The notes under the pieces: generated by a model
What the model was told of the DNA's origin: nothing
The model's input: the letters and a program-made list of their open reading frames with translations, nothing else
Database searches by the model: none
Translations under genes and position numbers: made by a program
NCBI RefSeq assembly: GCF_017565645.3
Contig: NZ_CP086136.1
Coordinates: 2,649,501-2,713,500, forward strand
Direction of reading: 5' to 3'
Source of the DNA: Bradyrhizobium barranii subsp. barranii
GTDB lineage: Bacteria; Pseudomonadota; Alphaproteobacteria; Rhizobiales; Xanthobacteraceae
DNA length: 64,000 nucleotides
Part shown: piece by piece, positions 9,817 through 18,901 of the stretch
Position numbering within the stretch: position 1 is the stretch's first letter
Layout: every line of letters begins with the position of its first letter

Positions 9817-11514
9817 ATGAGATTCACGGTCAAGGCAAAGCTTGCCATCGCGTTCGGTGTGGTCCTGTTGCTGTCGATGGCGGCGGGCGGCCTCGCTTAT
9901 GTGAAACTGAGCGAGATGATCGACACCGCCGACAGTCTGGTGTCGCGTGCCAACCGGATGGACCGTGCGGCGGAGATCGAGAAGGGTATCCTGCTTCAGG
10001 TTCGCGCCGAGAAGAACCTCATTCTCGCGCCTGAAGGCGAGGCGGATCGTTTTATCGCCGAAATCGCCAAGCAGCGCGAGACGCTCTCGAAGTTGAAGGA
10101 AGAGATCCAGGCCGCGGCTTCCCCCGAAGGCAAGAAACTCATGGAGAATTTCGGCGTCGCGTACGCGCGGATGAACGCCGTTCAGGACGACGCCCTCAAG
10201 ACCGCCCGGACCGACAAGGCGAAAGCCGCCGAGCGCTCCATGACCGAGGTCCGCAAGGCGGTCGCCGAGGCCATGGAAGCCGCCAACGTCTGCGTCACCA
10301 ACGTCAAGAAGAACATGGCCGCTCAGGCGGCCCAGGCTCACGAGGACGGCAACCGGGCCCAGTTCCTGCTGATCTCGGCCGTGCTGGCTTCGCTTGTCAT
10401 CGGCCTGATCGCCGCGATCTGGATTTCCTTGAGCATCTCCCGCGGTCTCGGCCGCGCCGTCGGGCTCGCCGGCGCGGTTGCCGATGGCGATCTCAGCCAG
10501 TCGATCAAGGTCACAAGCAACGACGAGATCGGCGATCTCGTTACCTCGCTGAACTCCATGGTCGAGAAGCTCAAGCAGATCGTCGCCGAAGCACTCACCG
10601 CGGCGCAGAACGTCTCGGCCGGCAGCCAGGAGCTTTCGGCCAGTGCCGAGCAGCTCTCGCAGGGCGCGACCGAGCAGGCCTCGTCCGCCGAGGAAGCCTC
10701 GTCCTCGATGGAAGAGATGGCCTCGAACGTGAAGCAGAATGCCGACAACGCCAACCAGACCGAGAAGATCGCCGCGCAGTCGGCCAAGGATGCGGAAGCC
10801 AGCGGCGTCGCCGTGGGGCGTGCCGTCAACGCGATGCAGACCATCGCCGAGAAGATCACGATCGTGCAGGAGATCGCGCGCCAGACCGACCTGCTTGCCC
10901 TCAACGCCGCGGTCGAGGCCGCGCGCGCCGGTGAGCATGGCAAGGGCTTTGCCGTGGTCGCGTCCGAAGTGCGCAAGCTCGCCGAACGCAGCCAGGCGGC
11001 CGCGGCCGACATCGGCACGCTGTCGACGGAAACCGTGAAGGTCGCGCGGGAAGCCGGCGACATGTTGTCCAAGCTCGTGCCCGATATCAAGAAGACTGCC
11101 GAGCTGGTCCAGGAGATCACGGCGGCCTGCCGCGAGCAGGACGTTGGCTCGGCCCAGATCAATCAGGCGATCCAACAGCTCGACAAGGTCGGCCAGCAGA
11201 ACGCCAGCGCCTCCGAACAGGTGTCCTCGACCTCAGAGGAGCTCGCCTCGCAGGCCGAGCAACTTCAGTCCACCATTTCGTTCTTCCGCATCGAGCATGC
11301 CGGCCGCGGCGAGGCTGCCGCGCCCGCGCCGATCGACCGTGCGGTCACCCAGCTCCGCGCCAAGGCCGCGCACATGGCGGCAGCGGACCGCGGCGTCAAG
11401 AAGCCCGCGCCCGCCCGCAAGCTGGCGCGCGCGATGAAGGTCGCCAATGGCGGCGGCTTCGCCTTCGACATGCATGACGGCGAAGACGACCGCGACGCCG
11501 AGTTTCAGCGCTGA
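9817..11514 (+). CDS. Methyl-accepting chemotaxis protein, 4-helix-bundle sensor type
   Basis: 565-residue receptor. Membrane segment 1 at about 10-30, a periplasmic helical sensor at 31-182 resembling four-helix-bundle MCP sensors, membrane segment 2 at about 183-206, a single HAMP ([20 protein letters not shown]), then a signalling hairpin with tip [20 protein letters not shown]. The signalling half is nearly identical in DNA and protein to that of the MCP at 12088. The C-terminus ends [25 protein letters not shown] rather than in a CheR-tethering pentapeptide. It follows cheW after 38 bases. The ligand is unknown. Confidence 0.94.
   Translation: MRFTVKAKLAIAFGVVLLLSMAAGGLAYVKLSEMIDTADSLVSRANRMDRAAEIEKGILLQVRAEKNLILAPEGEADRFIAEIAKQRETLSKLKEEIQAAASPEGKKLMENFGVAYARMNAVQDDALKTARTDKAKAAERSMTEVRKAVAEAMEAANVCVTNVKKNMAAQAAQAHEDGNRAQFLLISAVLASLVIGLIAAIWISLSISRGLGRAVGLAGAVADGDLSQSIKVTSNDEIGDLVTSLNSMVEKLKQIVAEALTAAQNVSAGSQELSASAEQLSQGATEQASSAEEASSSMEEMASNVKQNADNANQTEKIAAQSAKDAEASGVAVGRAVNAMQTIAEKITIVQEIARQTDLLALNAAVEAARAGEHGKGFAVVASEVRKLAERSQAAAADIGTLSTETVKVAREAGDMLSKLVPDIKKTAELVQEITAACREQDVGSAQINQAIQQLDKVGQQNASASEQVSSTSEELASQAEQLQSTISFFRIEHAGRGEAAAPAPIDRAVTQLRAKAAHMAAADRGVKKPAPARKLARAMKVANGGGFAFDMHDGEDDRDAEFQR
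10591..11298. repeat. Duplicated MCP signalling-domain DNA, copy 1
   Basis: About 700 bases nearly identical to 12982-13689, encoding the signalling hairpin of both receptors; differences are mostly silent third bases. Confidence 0.85.
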
Positions 11515-11550
11515 CCGCAACTTGAAAACAATCTGACTCTGGACCGTACC

Positions 11551-12027
11551 ATGGCCGCAACCTCGCAATATCTGACGCTCGGGCTCGCCGGCGAGACGTT
11601 CGGCATCAGCATCCGCAATGTCCGGGAAATTCTTGACATGCGGCCGATCTCACGGCTGCCGCATGCGCCGAATTTCCTGCTCGGCATGATCGACGTGCGC
11701 GGCAGCGGCTATCCCATCGTCGACCTCCGCACCAAGCTCGGCCTGCCGGCCGTGGAAGCGACTGAAGCGACCCGCATCATCATCCTCGACGTGCCGATGA
11801 GGGATCGCCTGGTCGGCGTCGGCTTCGTCGCCGATTGCGTGTTCGAGGTCACCGATATCGACGAGCAGGCGATCGAGCCCATCCCCGAGGTCGGCGGAAA
11901 ATGGCAGTCCGACTATGCCGCCGGCATCGGCCGCAAGGGCGAGAAATTCGTCGTCATCTTCGATCTCGCCAAGCTGATGGCGAACGACGAGATCCCGGAA
12001 GGGCGCGATACCTCTCGCGCCGCCTGA
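11551..12027 (+). CDS. cheW: Chemotaxis adaptor CheW (second copy)
   Basis: 158-residue CheW with the classical form: YLTLGLAGETFGISIRNVRE, FLLGMIDVRGSGYPIVDLRT and VFEVTDIDEQAIEPIPEVGG. It is closer to canonical CheW than the first copy and sits between the two MCP genes, 36 bases after the first MCP. Both adaptors could bridge CheA to the same array; which one pairs with which receptor cannot be read from sequence. Confidence 0.94.
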   Translation: MAATSQYLTLGLAGETFGISIRNVREILDMRPISRLPHAPNFLLGMIDVRGSGYPIVDLRTKLGLPAVEATEATRIIILDVPMRDRLVGVGFVADCVFEVTDIDEQAIEPIPEVGGKWQSDYAAGIGRKGEKFVVIFDLAKLMANDEIPEGRDTSRAA

Positions 12028-12087
12028 ATTTGCAAGCGTGAAGCGTGGTCAAGCGTAAGCACCCCAATTCGAACCAACGAGACTGAC

Positions 12088-13890
12088 ATGAGATTCACCG
12101 TCAAAGCCAAGCTTGCCAGCGCCTTCGGCGTCGTCATCCTGCTGTCCATGATCGCCGGTGCGGTCGGCTATATGAAGCTGGCGGACATGGTCAGCACCAC
12201 CGAGCTTCTGGTCAGCCGTGCGGGCCGGATGGAAAAGGCGGCGGAGCTGAAGGAAGGCATCCTGTTCCTCGTGCGCGCGGAGAAGAACGCGATTCTCGCA
12301 GCGTCCGATGCAGAGCACGAGCAATTCCAGGCCGACCTCATCAAGAACCGCGACGCGATCACCAAGTCGAAGGACGAGATCTACGCGGCTGCCAGCGAAA
12401 GCGGCAAGAAGCTGATGGAGAATTTCAACGTCGCCTTCGCCAAGCTCAACGCCTATCAGGACGAGACGGTCCGGCTCGCGAAGACCGACAAGCCGAAGGC
12501 CCTGGACCGCTCCATGCATGACGGCCGCAAGGTCGTTGCGGACGCAATCGAAGCGGCCGACGTCTACATCAAGAACGTCAAGAAGAACATGGCTGAGCAG
12601 GCCGAGCAGTCCAAGCAGGACGGTGCGCGCGCCGAGATGCTGCTGATGAGCCTGGTCATTGCCTCGCTCCTGATCGCCGCGGTCGCGGCGACCTGGATTG
12701 CGCTGAACATCAGCCGTGCGCTGGCGCAGGCGGTGGGCCTCGCTGATGCGGTGGCGATCGGCGATCTCAGCCACAAGATCGAGTCCTCCAGCAATGACGA
12801 GATCGGCGATCTCATCAAGTCGCTGAACGCGATGACGGTCAACCTCAACGCGACGGCGGCGCTCGCCAACCAGATCGCGCAGGGCGATCTCATGGTCGAG
12901 GCCAAACCGCTGTCGGACAAGGATACGCTCGGCCTCGCGCTCGAGCGCATGGTGGAGAAGCTCCGTCAGATCGTGTCGGAAGCCCTGACCGCGGCGCAGA
13001 ACGTCTCCGCCGGCAGCCAGGAGCTCTCCGCCAGCGCCGAGCAGCTCTCGCAGGGCGCGACCGAGCAGGCCTCGTCCGCCGAGGAAGCCTCCTCTTCGAT
13101 GGAAGAGATGGCCTCGAACGTGAAGCAGAACGCCGACAACGCGAACCAGACCGAGAAGATCGCCGCGCAGTCCGCCAAGGATGCCGAGGCCAGCGGCGCC
13201 GCGGTCGGCCGCGCCGTCAACGCGATGCAGACCATCGCAGAGAAGATCACGATCGTGCAGGAGATCGCGCGCCAGACCGACCTGCTCGCGCTCAACGCCG
13301 CGGTCGAGGCCGCGCGCGCTGGCGAGCATGGCAAGGGCTTTGCCGTGGTTGCGTCCGAAGTGCGCAAGCTCGCCGAACGCAGCCAGGCGGCCGCCGCCGA
13401 GATCGGCACGCTCTCGACTGAAACCGTCAAGGTTGCGCAGGAGGCCGGCAATATGCTCTCCAAGCTCGTTCCTGATATCAAGAGGACGGCGGAGCTCGTC
13501 GAGGAAATCACCGCCGCCTGCCGCGAGCAGGACGTCGGCTCGGCCCAGATCAACCAGGCGATCCAGCAGCTCGACAAGGTCGGCCAGCAGAACGCCAGCG
13601 CGTCCGAACAGGTCTCCTCGACCTCGGAGGAACTCGCCTCGCAGGCCGAGCAGCTTCAGTCGACGATCGCCTATTTCCGCATCGAGCAGGGACGCAGCCA
13701 GGCCGCCGCGCCGATCGACCGGGCGGTTACCCAGCTCCGCGCCAAGGCGGCGACAATGGCGGCCGTCGAGCGTCCGGCCAAGAAGCCGCAGGCGAGGCCG
13801 GCGCGCGCGGTGAAGGCTGCCGGTGGCGGCGGCTTCGCCTTCGACATGAACGACGGCGAGGACGATCGGGACGCCGATTTCCAACGCTGA
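12088..13890 (+). CDS. Methyl-accepting chemotaxis protein, tandem paralogue with extra HAMP-like unit
   Basis: 600-residue receptor that is a tandem paralogue of the MCP at 9817. Both start [10 protein letters not shown], both have a helical periplasmic sensor and a second membrane segment at about 184-206. Here the HAMP is followed by a second HAMP-like unit of about 40 residues ([19 protein letters not shown]) that the first copy lacks. The signalling tip is again [20 protein letters not shown] and the C-terminal tail [20 protein letters not shown] matches the other copy. The periplasmic parts diverge, so different ligands are likely. A cheR gene follows after 138 bases. Confidence 0.94.
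   Translation: MRFTVKAKLASAFGVVILLSMIAGAVGYMKLADMVSTTELLVSRAGRMEKAAELKEGILFLVRAEKNAILAASDAEHEQFQADLIKNRDAITKSKDEIYAAASESGKKLMENFNVAFAKLNAYQDETVRLAKTDKPKALDRSMHDGRKVVADAIEAADVYIKNVKKNMAEQAEQSKQDGARAEMLLMSLVIASLLIAAVAATWIALNISRALAQAVGLADAVAIGDLSHKIESSSNDEIGDLIKSLNAMTVNLNATAALANQIAQGDLMVEAKPLSDKDTLGLALERMVEKLRQIVSEALTAAQNVSAGSQELSASAEQLSQGATEQASSAEEASSSMEEMASNVKQNADNANQTEKIAAQSAKDAEASGAAVGRAVNAMQTIAEKITIVQEIARQTDLLALNAAVEAARAGEHGKGFAVVASEVRKLAERSQAAAAEIGTLSTETVKVAQEAGNMLSKLVPDIKRTAELVEEITAACREQDVGSAQINQAIQQLDKVGQQNASASEQVSSTSEELASQAEQLQSTIAYFRIEQGRSQAAAPIDRAVTQLRAKAATMAAVERPAKKPQARPARAVKAAGGGGFAFDMNDGEDDRDADFQR
12982..13689. repeat. Duplicated MCP signalling-domain DNA, copy 2
   Basis: Partner of 10591-11298, offset by 2391 bases, in the second tandem MCP. 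Confidence 0.85.
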
Positions 13891-14028
13891 GAGCGGTCAA
13901 GAGGTCGGCCCATCCTTCACCGGTGGGCCGATCCGCCGTCAGTGATCGTGTAAACGCGTGGGATTCAAGATGGCCCGTTCGGCCCGACATTCAGTGCAGG
14001 CGGCCATCGCGGATCGGGGCATTCAGCC

Positions 14029-14883
14029 ATGATGCCCGCCGTGCAGGATACGGTCGTCCATCTGTCCGACCGCCACTTCCGGACTATCGCCGAACTGATC
14101 GAGGGCCAGGTCGGCATCAAGCTGCCGCAGGGCAAGCGGTTGATGCTGGAGGGGCGGCTGCACAAGCGCGTGCGTGCGTTGAACTTCTCCGACCTCAACG
14201 AGTATGTCGACAACCTGTTCGAGGCCGATCATTTCGACACCGAGCTGACCCATCTCATCGATGTGGTGACGACCAACAAGACCGACTTCTTCCGGGAGCC
14301 CCAGCACTTCACCTTCATGAGGGACGTCGCGATCCCGGCCCTGCTCAAGTCGCACGGGCGGAAAAACGCGAACCTGAAGATCTGGAGCTCGGCGAGCTCC
14401 ACCGGCATGGAAGCCTACACCACCGCCATGGTGCTCGACGACATGACGCGGAACGGCTCGCGGTTTCAGTACCGCATCCTCGGGACCGACATTTCGACCG
14501 CGGTGCTGCGCCTTGCCAAGTCCGCGATCTACACCCGCGACGTGCTCGCGCCGGTGCCGGAGCATTTCCTGAAGCGATATTTCCTGTCGTCACGCGACAA
14601 GTCGCGCGGCGAAGTGCGGGTGGTGCCGGAATTGAGGCGCATGACGCATTTCATGAGGATGAACCTCATGGATAAGTCCTACCCCGTCGACCGGGACGTC
14701 GACATCATCTTCTGCCGCAACGTCCTGATCTATTTCGAGCGCGAGACCCAGCGCAAGGTGATCGAGCAATTGTGCAGCCATTTGCGGCCCGGCGGCTATC
14801 TCCTGGTCGGTCATTCGGAATCGATGATTCACAGTGCAGTGCCGGGTCTGAAGCAAGTTCAGCCAACCATTTTCAAGGTCTAG
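14029..14883 (+). CDS. cheR: Chemotaxis protein methyltransferase CheR
   Basis: 284-residue SAM-dependent enzyme that methylates glutamates on MCPs during adaptation. The N-terminal helical domain (HFRTIAELIEGQVGIKLPQG) is followed by VVTTNKTDFFREPQHF and the SAM-binding region KIWSSASSTGMEAYTTAM, then FRYRILGTDISTAVL-type motif II and DVDIIFCRNVLIYFERETQ. All are standard CheR motifs. Two adjacent ATG codons (14029, 14032) could start it. cheB follows 16 bases later. Confidence 0.95.
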   Translation: MMPAVQDTVVHLSDRHFRTIAELIEGQVGIKLPQGKRLMLEGRLHKRVRALNFSDLNEYVDNLFEADHFDTELTHLIDVVTTNKTDFFREPQHFTFMRDVAIPALLKSHGRKNANLKIWSSASSTGMEAYTTAMVLDDMTRNGSRFQYRILGTDISTAVLRLAKSAIYTRDVLAPVPEHFLKRYFLSSRDKSRGEVRVVPELRRMTHFMRMNLMDKSYPVDRDVDIIFCRNVLIYFERETQRKVIEQLCSHLRPGGYLLVGHSESMIHSAVPGLKQVQPTIFKV

Positions 14884-14899
14884 CCGGAGCGCAACCAGA

Positions 14900-15991
14900 A
14901 TGCCGAGGGAGAAAGTTCGCGTACTGATCGTGGACGATTCGGCGTCGGTGCGCCAAATCCTGCAAACGATCCTCAACGACGATCCTGACATCGAGGTGAT
15001 GGGGGCGGCCTCCGATCCGTTCGCGGCGGCGCGCCGTCTCCAGAACGAAATCCCCGATGTCATGATCCTCGACCTGGAAATGCCGCGCATGGACGGCATG
15101 ACCTTCCTGCGCAAGATCATGGCGCAGCGCCCGATCCCGGTGATCATCTGCTCCTCGCTCACCGAGGAAGGTTCGAACGTGATGTTCGAGGCGTTCGAGG
15201 CGGGCGCGGTCGACATCGTGCCGAAGCCGAAGATCGACACCCGGCAGGCGCTGCTCGAATGCTCGACGCGGCTGCGCGAGTCCGTGAAATCGGCAGCGCG
15301 CGCGCGGGTGCGTCCGCGGGCGGAGCGCCGCACGATCGAGAGGAAGCTGACCGCCGACGCCATCATCCCGCCGCCGGTGCAGGGCAAGGTCCGGCCGACC
15401 ACTGAGCGCATCGTGTGCATCGGCGCATCGACCGGCGGCACCGAAGCGCTCAACGACGTCCTCGAGATGCTGCCGCCGCACTGTCCTCCCATCGTCATCG
15501 TCCAGCACATGCCGGCAGGGTTCACCGCGGCCTTCGCCAGGCGTCTCGACAGCGTCTGCCAGGTCCGCGTCAAGGAAGCCGAGGACGGCGAGCCGGTGCT
15601 GCTGGGATGCGCCTATATCGCGCCGGGCGCCCGTCACATGCTGCTCCAGCGCATCGGCCTGCGTTACCAGATCGCGATCAAGGACGGCCCGCCGGTGTCG
15701 CGGCATCGCCCCTCGGTCGACGTGCTGTTTCGCTCCGCGGCCCAGCATGCCGGCGCCAACGCGCTCGGCGTGATCATGACGGGCATGGGCGACGACGGTG
15801 CGCGCGGCATGCTGGAGATGCGCAAGCTCGGCGCCTCGACACGCGCGCAGGACGAGGAGAGCTGCGTGGTGTTCGGCATGCCCAAGGAAGCCATCGCGCA
15901 TGGCGGTGTCGAGAAGGTCGTCTCGCTGCATCATATCCCGCGCGAGATCATGCTCTGGTATCAGGCCGGACACGTTGCGGTGGCAGGTTGA
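14900..15991 (+). CDS. cheB: Chemotaxis protein-glutamate methylesterase CheB
   Basis: 363-residue response regulator esterase that removes methyl groups from MCPs and can deamidate glutamines. Receiver domain at 1-125 with acceptor D58 (MILDLEMPRMDG), a linker at 126-165, and a methylesterase domain with the triad S177 (CIGASTGGTE), H203 (IVQHMPAGFT) and D299 (IMTGMGDDGARGM). All catalytic residues are present. It is five bases from the next gene and follows cheR, completing the adaptation pair. No cheD is present in the cluster. Confidence 0.95.
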   Translation: MPREKVRVLIVDDSASVRQILQTILNDDPDIEVMGAASDPFAAARRLQNEIPDVMILDLEMPRMDGMTFLRKIMAQRPIPVIICSSLTEEGSNVMFEAFEAGAVDIVPKPKIDTRQALLECSTRLRESVKSAARARVRPRAERRTIERKLTADAIIPPPVQGKVRPTTERIVCIGASTGGTEALNDVLEMLPPHCPPIVIVQHMPAGFTAAFARRLDSVCQVRVKEAEDGEPVLLGCAYIAPGARHMLLQRIGLRYQIAIKDGPPVSRHRPSVDVLFRSAAQHAGANALGVIMTGMGDDGARGMLEMRKLGASTRAQDEESCVVFGMPKEAIAHGGVEKVVSLHHIPREIMLWYQAGHVAVAG

Positions 15992-15996
15992 TTGCG

Positions 15997-17724
15997 ATGT
16001 CCGCCATTCCGGCCAATACGCTCACCGAGGCGATCGTCGCGATCGAGGATGTCTCGTCGCGGATCGAGGACGTCTTCGCGCGCGTCGGTCACGAGCTCGG
16101 TCGCGGTCACCTCATCTTCAAGGAGCTGAACCAGGGCCTCGCGACGCTCTCGGAGGAACTCTCCGGCGCCGAGATCGAGGGCGCCGCCACCGCGCTACAG
16201 GAGATCGCCGCGCGGCTCAGCGAGCTGGCAGAGGCGCTGCCGGCCGAGAGCGCCCTGCTTGCGACCATCGGCACCAGCACGGCGGAGGCGTCCTCGCTGC
16301 TCAAGCCGCTGTTCAAGCACATCCAGATGATCACCATCATCGCGCGCAGTGCGCGGATCGAGGCGGCTTCGCTGGATGGCGACCGCGAGGGCTTTCTCGC
16401 CTTCACGCAGGAAGCCTACGATCTCGGCAAGGCGGTACAAGGTTCGATCGAGGGCTGCGCGCGGGACCAGCAGCGCCTGTCGGAAGCCGTTGCGACCGCG
16501 TCCGGCCGGCAGAGGGAATTCGAGAGCCGTTACCGGAATCAATTGGTGTCGGAGAGCGCCGAGCTCGGCGCAGCCTATTCCGGATTGCGCGGCCAGCGCC
16601 GCGACAGCAGCCAGCTCGCCGACCTCGCGAGCACCAGCACCAGGAAGATCGCCGAGGCGGTCGGCGGCGCGATCATTTCCTTGCAGGCCGGCGACAGCAC
16701 GCGCCAGCGCCTCGAACATGTCTGTCATGGCCTCGGCCAGGCGTCGGAAGCTGCGCCGAGCCTCGTTCCCGAACGGGGCGCGAGCGAGGACGGTGCGCGC
16801 GCGATCTGCCAGTTGCAGGCGGCCTTGCTCAGGGACGCCCAGCGCGAATTCGGCGGCGACATCGGCCAGATCGTTCGCGCGCTCACCGCCATCCTGCACG
16901 ATGCAGGCAACGTCGTCGGCCATGGCCGCACGCTGTTCGGCGGCGAGGATGGCGGCTCGTCATCGTTCCTCGCGCGCATCAAGCAGGCACTGGCACATGC
17001 CTCGACCCTGATCGCCACCTGCGAGAGCGCCGGCCGCTCGGTCGACGAGGCGCTCGCCATCGTCGAGGACACGCTGGCAAAGTTTCGCCAGGCCATCGCC
17101 GGACTTGCCGAGGCGACCGTCGACATCACCCTGATCGGAATGAATGCTGGCCTGAAAGCAAGCCATCTGGGCAGTCGCGGCAGCGCGTTTGTCGTGATCG
17201 CCAACGAGCTCAAGGCGACCGCGGACCAGGTTTCGGCGGGCGCGGGGCGCCTGCGGCCCGTGCTCGACGGCATCGAGCGCTCTGCGAACGAGCTGAAGGA
17301 GCTCCGCGTCCGGGGCGATCCCACGCAGCTCGCCAAGTTCGAGCCGCAGATCCTCCAGGCGCTGCGCGAGGTCGAGGTCGGCAACGAACGGCTCGGCAAG
17401 CTGATGAGCCGGCTCGTCGATGAAGGCGCGGAATTCGAAGGCCTGATGAATTCGGCGCAAGGTCTGATGAGCTCGCTGGGCGAGAGCTCCGCGGCCTTGC
17501 CTGCGGTTGCCGCGCGGCTCGAGACCGCGAGCGCGGGCGCGCAGCGGCCGCAGCCGGAGGCGCGGGATCAGGCGATGCTCGACGATCTCTTCGCGCGCTA
17601 CACGATGGAGCGCGAGCGGGACGTTCACCGCGAATTCCTGCAAACGCTTGGCCTTGCGTCGATCGCCGCCACGCGCCGCATCGAAGCGGTCGAGACCGCG
17701 GATGACGGCATAGAGTTGTTCTGA
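15997..17724 (+). CDS. Soluble MCP-like protein at the end of the che operon
   Basis: 575-residue cytoplasmic, largely helical protein with no membrane segment. Two stretches look like degenerate MCP hairpin tips: IARSARIEAASLDGDREGFL near residue 115 and ITLIGMNAGLKASHLGSRGS near residue 377, each followed by an MCP-like FVVIANELKA or FLAFTQEAYD helix. Between them lies a Gln/Arg-rich helical stretch containing QAGDSTRQRLEHVCHGL. ATG 15997 lies five bases after the cheB stop; the frame is open further upstream only as a cheB shadow. It may bind CheW/CheA or modulate arrays from the cytoplasm; its function is not established. Confidence 0.75.
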   Translation: MSAIPANTLTEAIVAIEDVSSRIEDVFARVGHELGRGHLIFKELNQGLATLSEELSGAEIEGAATALQEIAARLSELAEALPAESALLATIGTSTAEASSLLKPLFKHIQMITIIARSARIEAASLDGDREGFLAFTQEAYDLGKAVQGSIEGCARDQQRLSEAVATASGRQREFESRYRNQLVSESAELGAAYSGLRGQRRDSSQLADLASTSTRKIAEAVGGAIISLQAGDSTRQRLEHVCHGLGQASEAAPSLVPERGASEDGARAICQLQAALLRDAQREFGGDIGQIVRALTAILHDAGNVVGHGRTLFGGEDGGSSSFLARIKQALAHASTLIATCESAGRSVDEALAIVEDTLAKFRQAIAGLAEATVDITLIGMNAGLKASHLGSRGSAFVVIANELKATADQVSAGAGRLRPVLDGIERSANELKELRVRGDPTQLAKFEPQILQALREVEVGNERLGKLMSRLVDEGAEFEGLMNSAQGLMSSLGESSAALPAVAARLETASAGAQRPQPEARDQAMLDDLFARYTMERERDVHREFLQTLGLASIAATRRIEAVETADDGIELF

Positions 17725-17729
17725 CGTTC

Positions 17730-17754
17730 GCCGCCGGCGTCGCGCGTCGGCGGC
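17730..17754 (+). terminator. GC hairpin ending the che operon
   Basis: A 10-bp stem with one G-T pair (arms 17730-17739 and 17745-17754) and a 5-base loop lies six bases after the last che-operon stop. No long T-run follows, only AATT, so it is a probable rather than canonical intrinsic terminator. Confidence 0.55.
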
Positions 17755-17873
17755 AATTCGACGGATTGGGTTTTCGGAGCATTAACCTTGCCCGAAGGGC
17801 TGCCCGTTAGGTCATTGTCGCGCCCCAGAGTTGGTCGCAAATACAGGGCGATCTTCACCTCGGAAAATTCCCC

Positions 17874-18320
17874 ATGCTGAGAGACGGTAAATACGCTGCC
17901 TGGTTCAGGACCTCACGAGGTCAGGGCACCGGCATCGTGGATCTGGCCGAGGGCCGGATCTCGGGCCGCGACAGCTTCTTTACTTATGGTGGTTCCTACC
18001 GGGTCGATGAGCAGCACTTCTCGGCCGTCCTGACCGTGAACCGGCATGCTGACGGCCCGCTGAGCGTGTTTGGGCCTGATGAGGTCGAGGTCAAACTCTC
18101 GGGTGTGTGCAACGGCCTGGTGGCGAGCTGTTCGGGAACGGCCAAGGAAGCGCCCGACGTGAAGTTCGAGGCGACGCTGATCTACAGCCAGGAAGATGCG
18201 CCGGCAGCCGACGCGAAATGCGCGGTCGTGAAGCTCAACGCCGACAAGCTGCCCAAGGGCCTCGACAACCGTTCCCGGCCGCGTCATCCGTTCACGCCGC
18301 CCAAGGCGCCTGTGTCGTAG
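17874..18320 (+). CDS. GrlR-like small protein
   Basis: 148-residue protein. The opening MLRDGKYAAWFRTSRGQGTG and VDLAEGRISGRDSFFTYGGS, then DEQHFSAVLTVNRH, resemble the GrlR fold: a small beta-barrel first known as a type III secretion regulator in enteric bacteria and also found as lone genes in rhizobia. No secretion genes are nearby, so that role should not be transferred. A Pro-rich tail (PRHPFTPPKAP) ends it. It stands alone after the che operon terminator. Confidence 0.6.
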   Translation: MLRDGKYAAWFRTSRGQGTGIVDLAEGRISGRDSFFTYGGSYRVDEQHFSAVLTVNRHADGPLSVFGPDEVEVKLSGVCNGLVASCSGTAKEAPDVKFEATLIYSQEDAPAADAKCAVVKLNADKLPKGLDNRSRPRHPFTPPKAPVS

Positions 18321-18444
18321 GGTGCGGGTTTTTAGCTTTGCATTGACGCTGTTGTCGCGAAATCACGGCGCGACTGGACTGCGGCAACACTAGTTTTAGA
18401 GGTGAAATCTAGGTTGGGGCCCATAACAAAAGGCGGACAGGGAC

Positions 18445-18729
18445 ATGCCTCAGATCTGGATGACATATGACGAACTCGCGACCCTCAGCTGCTGCAGCGC
18501 TGCCGAGGCCAGGATGCAGGCGATGCATCTGTCGCTCGATCGCCGCAAGAGCCGCGACGGGAACACCCGCGTCAAGCTGAACCTCGCCTTGATGGCCCGG
18601 TTCTTCGAGACCGTTCGCGAAGCCGAATTCGACCTCGATAACGCGATCACGGCGCTGCGCGATGCCCATCGCCAGATGTCCGGGGTTCTTTCGACCAGTC
18701 AGCCGTGCTTGCGACGCGGAGTGGCGTAA
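18445..18729 (+). CDS. Small protein of unknown function
   Basis: 94 residues beginning MPQIWMTYDELATLSCCSAA, with a following EARMQAMHLSLDRRKSRDGN segment that reads like a short helix-turn-helix (an excisionase-like 'YDELA... EAR... RRKSRDG' pattern). The second half is a long helix. An upstream purine-rich stretch (ACAGGGAC) can serve as RBS. I do not recognise the family; DNA-binding is a guess from the N-terminal pattern. Confidence 0.55.
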   Translation: MPQIWMTYDELATLSCCSAAEARMQAMHLSLDRRKSRDGNTRVKLNLALMARFFETVREAEFDLDNAITALRDAHRQMSGVLSTSQPCLRRGVA

Positions 18730-18892
18730 GTTCTCGCGGCGCCGGCGGCCGCCTCAGGACGGCGGCCTCGGCAGGAAAGCCAGGATGGTCTGGGCCAGAA
18801 GGACGCCGACGGTGCCGCCGGCGGCCTTTTGCAGCACATCGATGAATCGTGGATCACGATCCGGCGTCACCGCCTGCAAGACCTCTAACCCG

Positions 18893-18901
18893 ACTGCGAC
18901 G
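18893..18901. repeat. Left 9-bp target-site duplication
   Basis: ACTGCGACG directly before the left inverted repeat; identical copy at 20301-20309. Confidence 0.9.

Noticed and set aside
12049..13884. Long ORF opposite the second MCP
   Set aside because: Antisense shadow of a repetitive high-GC gene, with a similar shadow opposite the first MCP.
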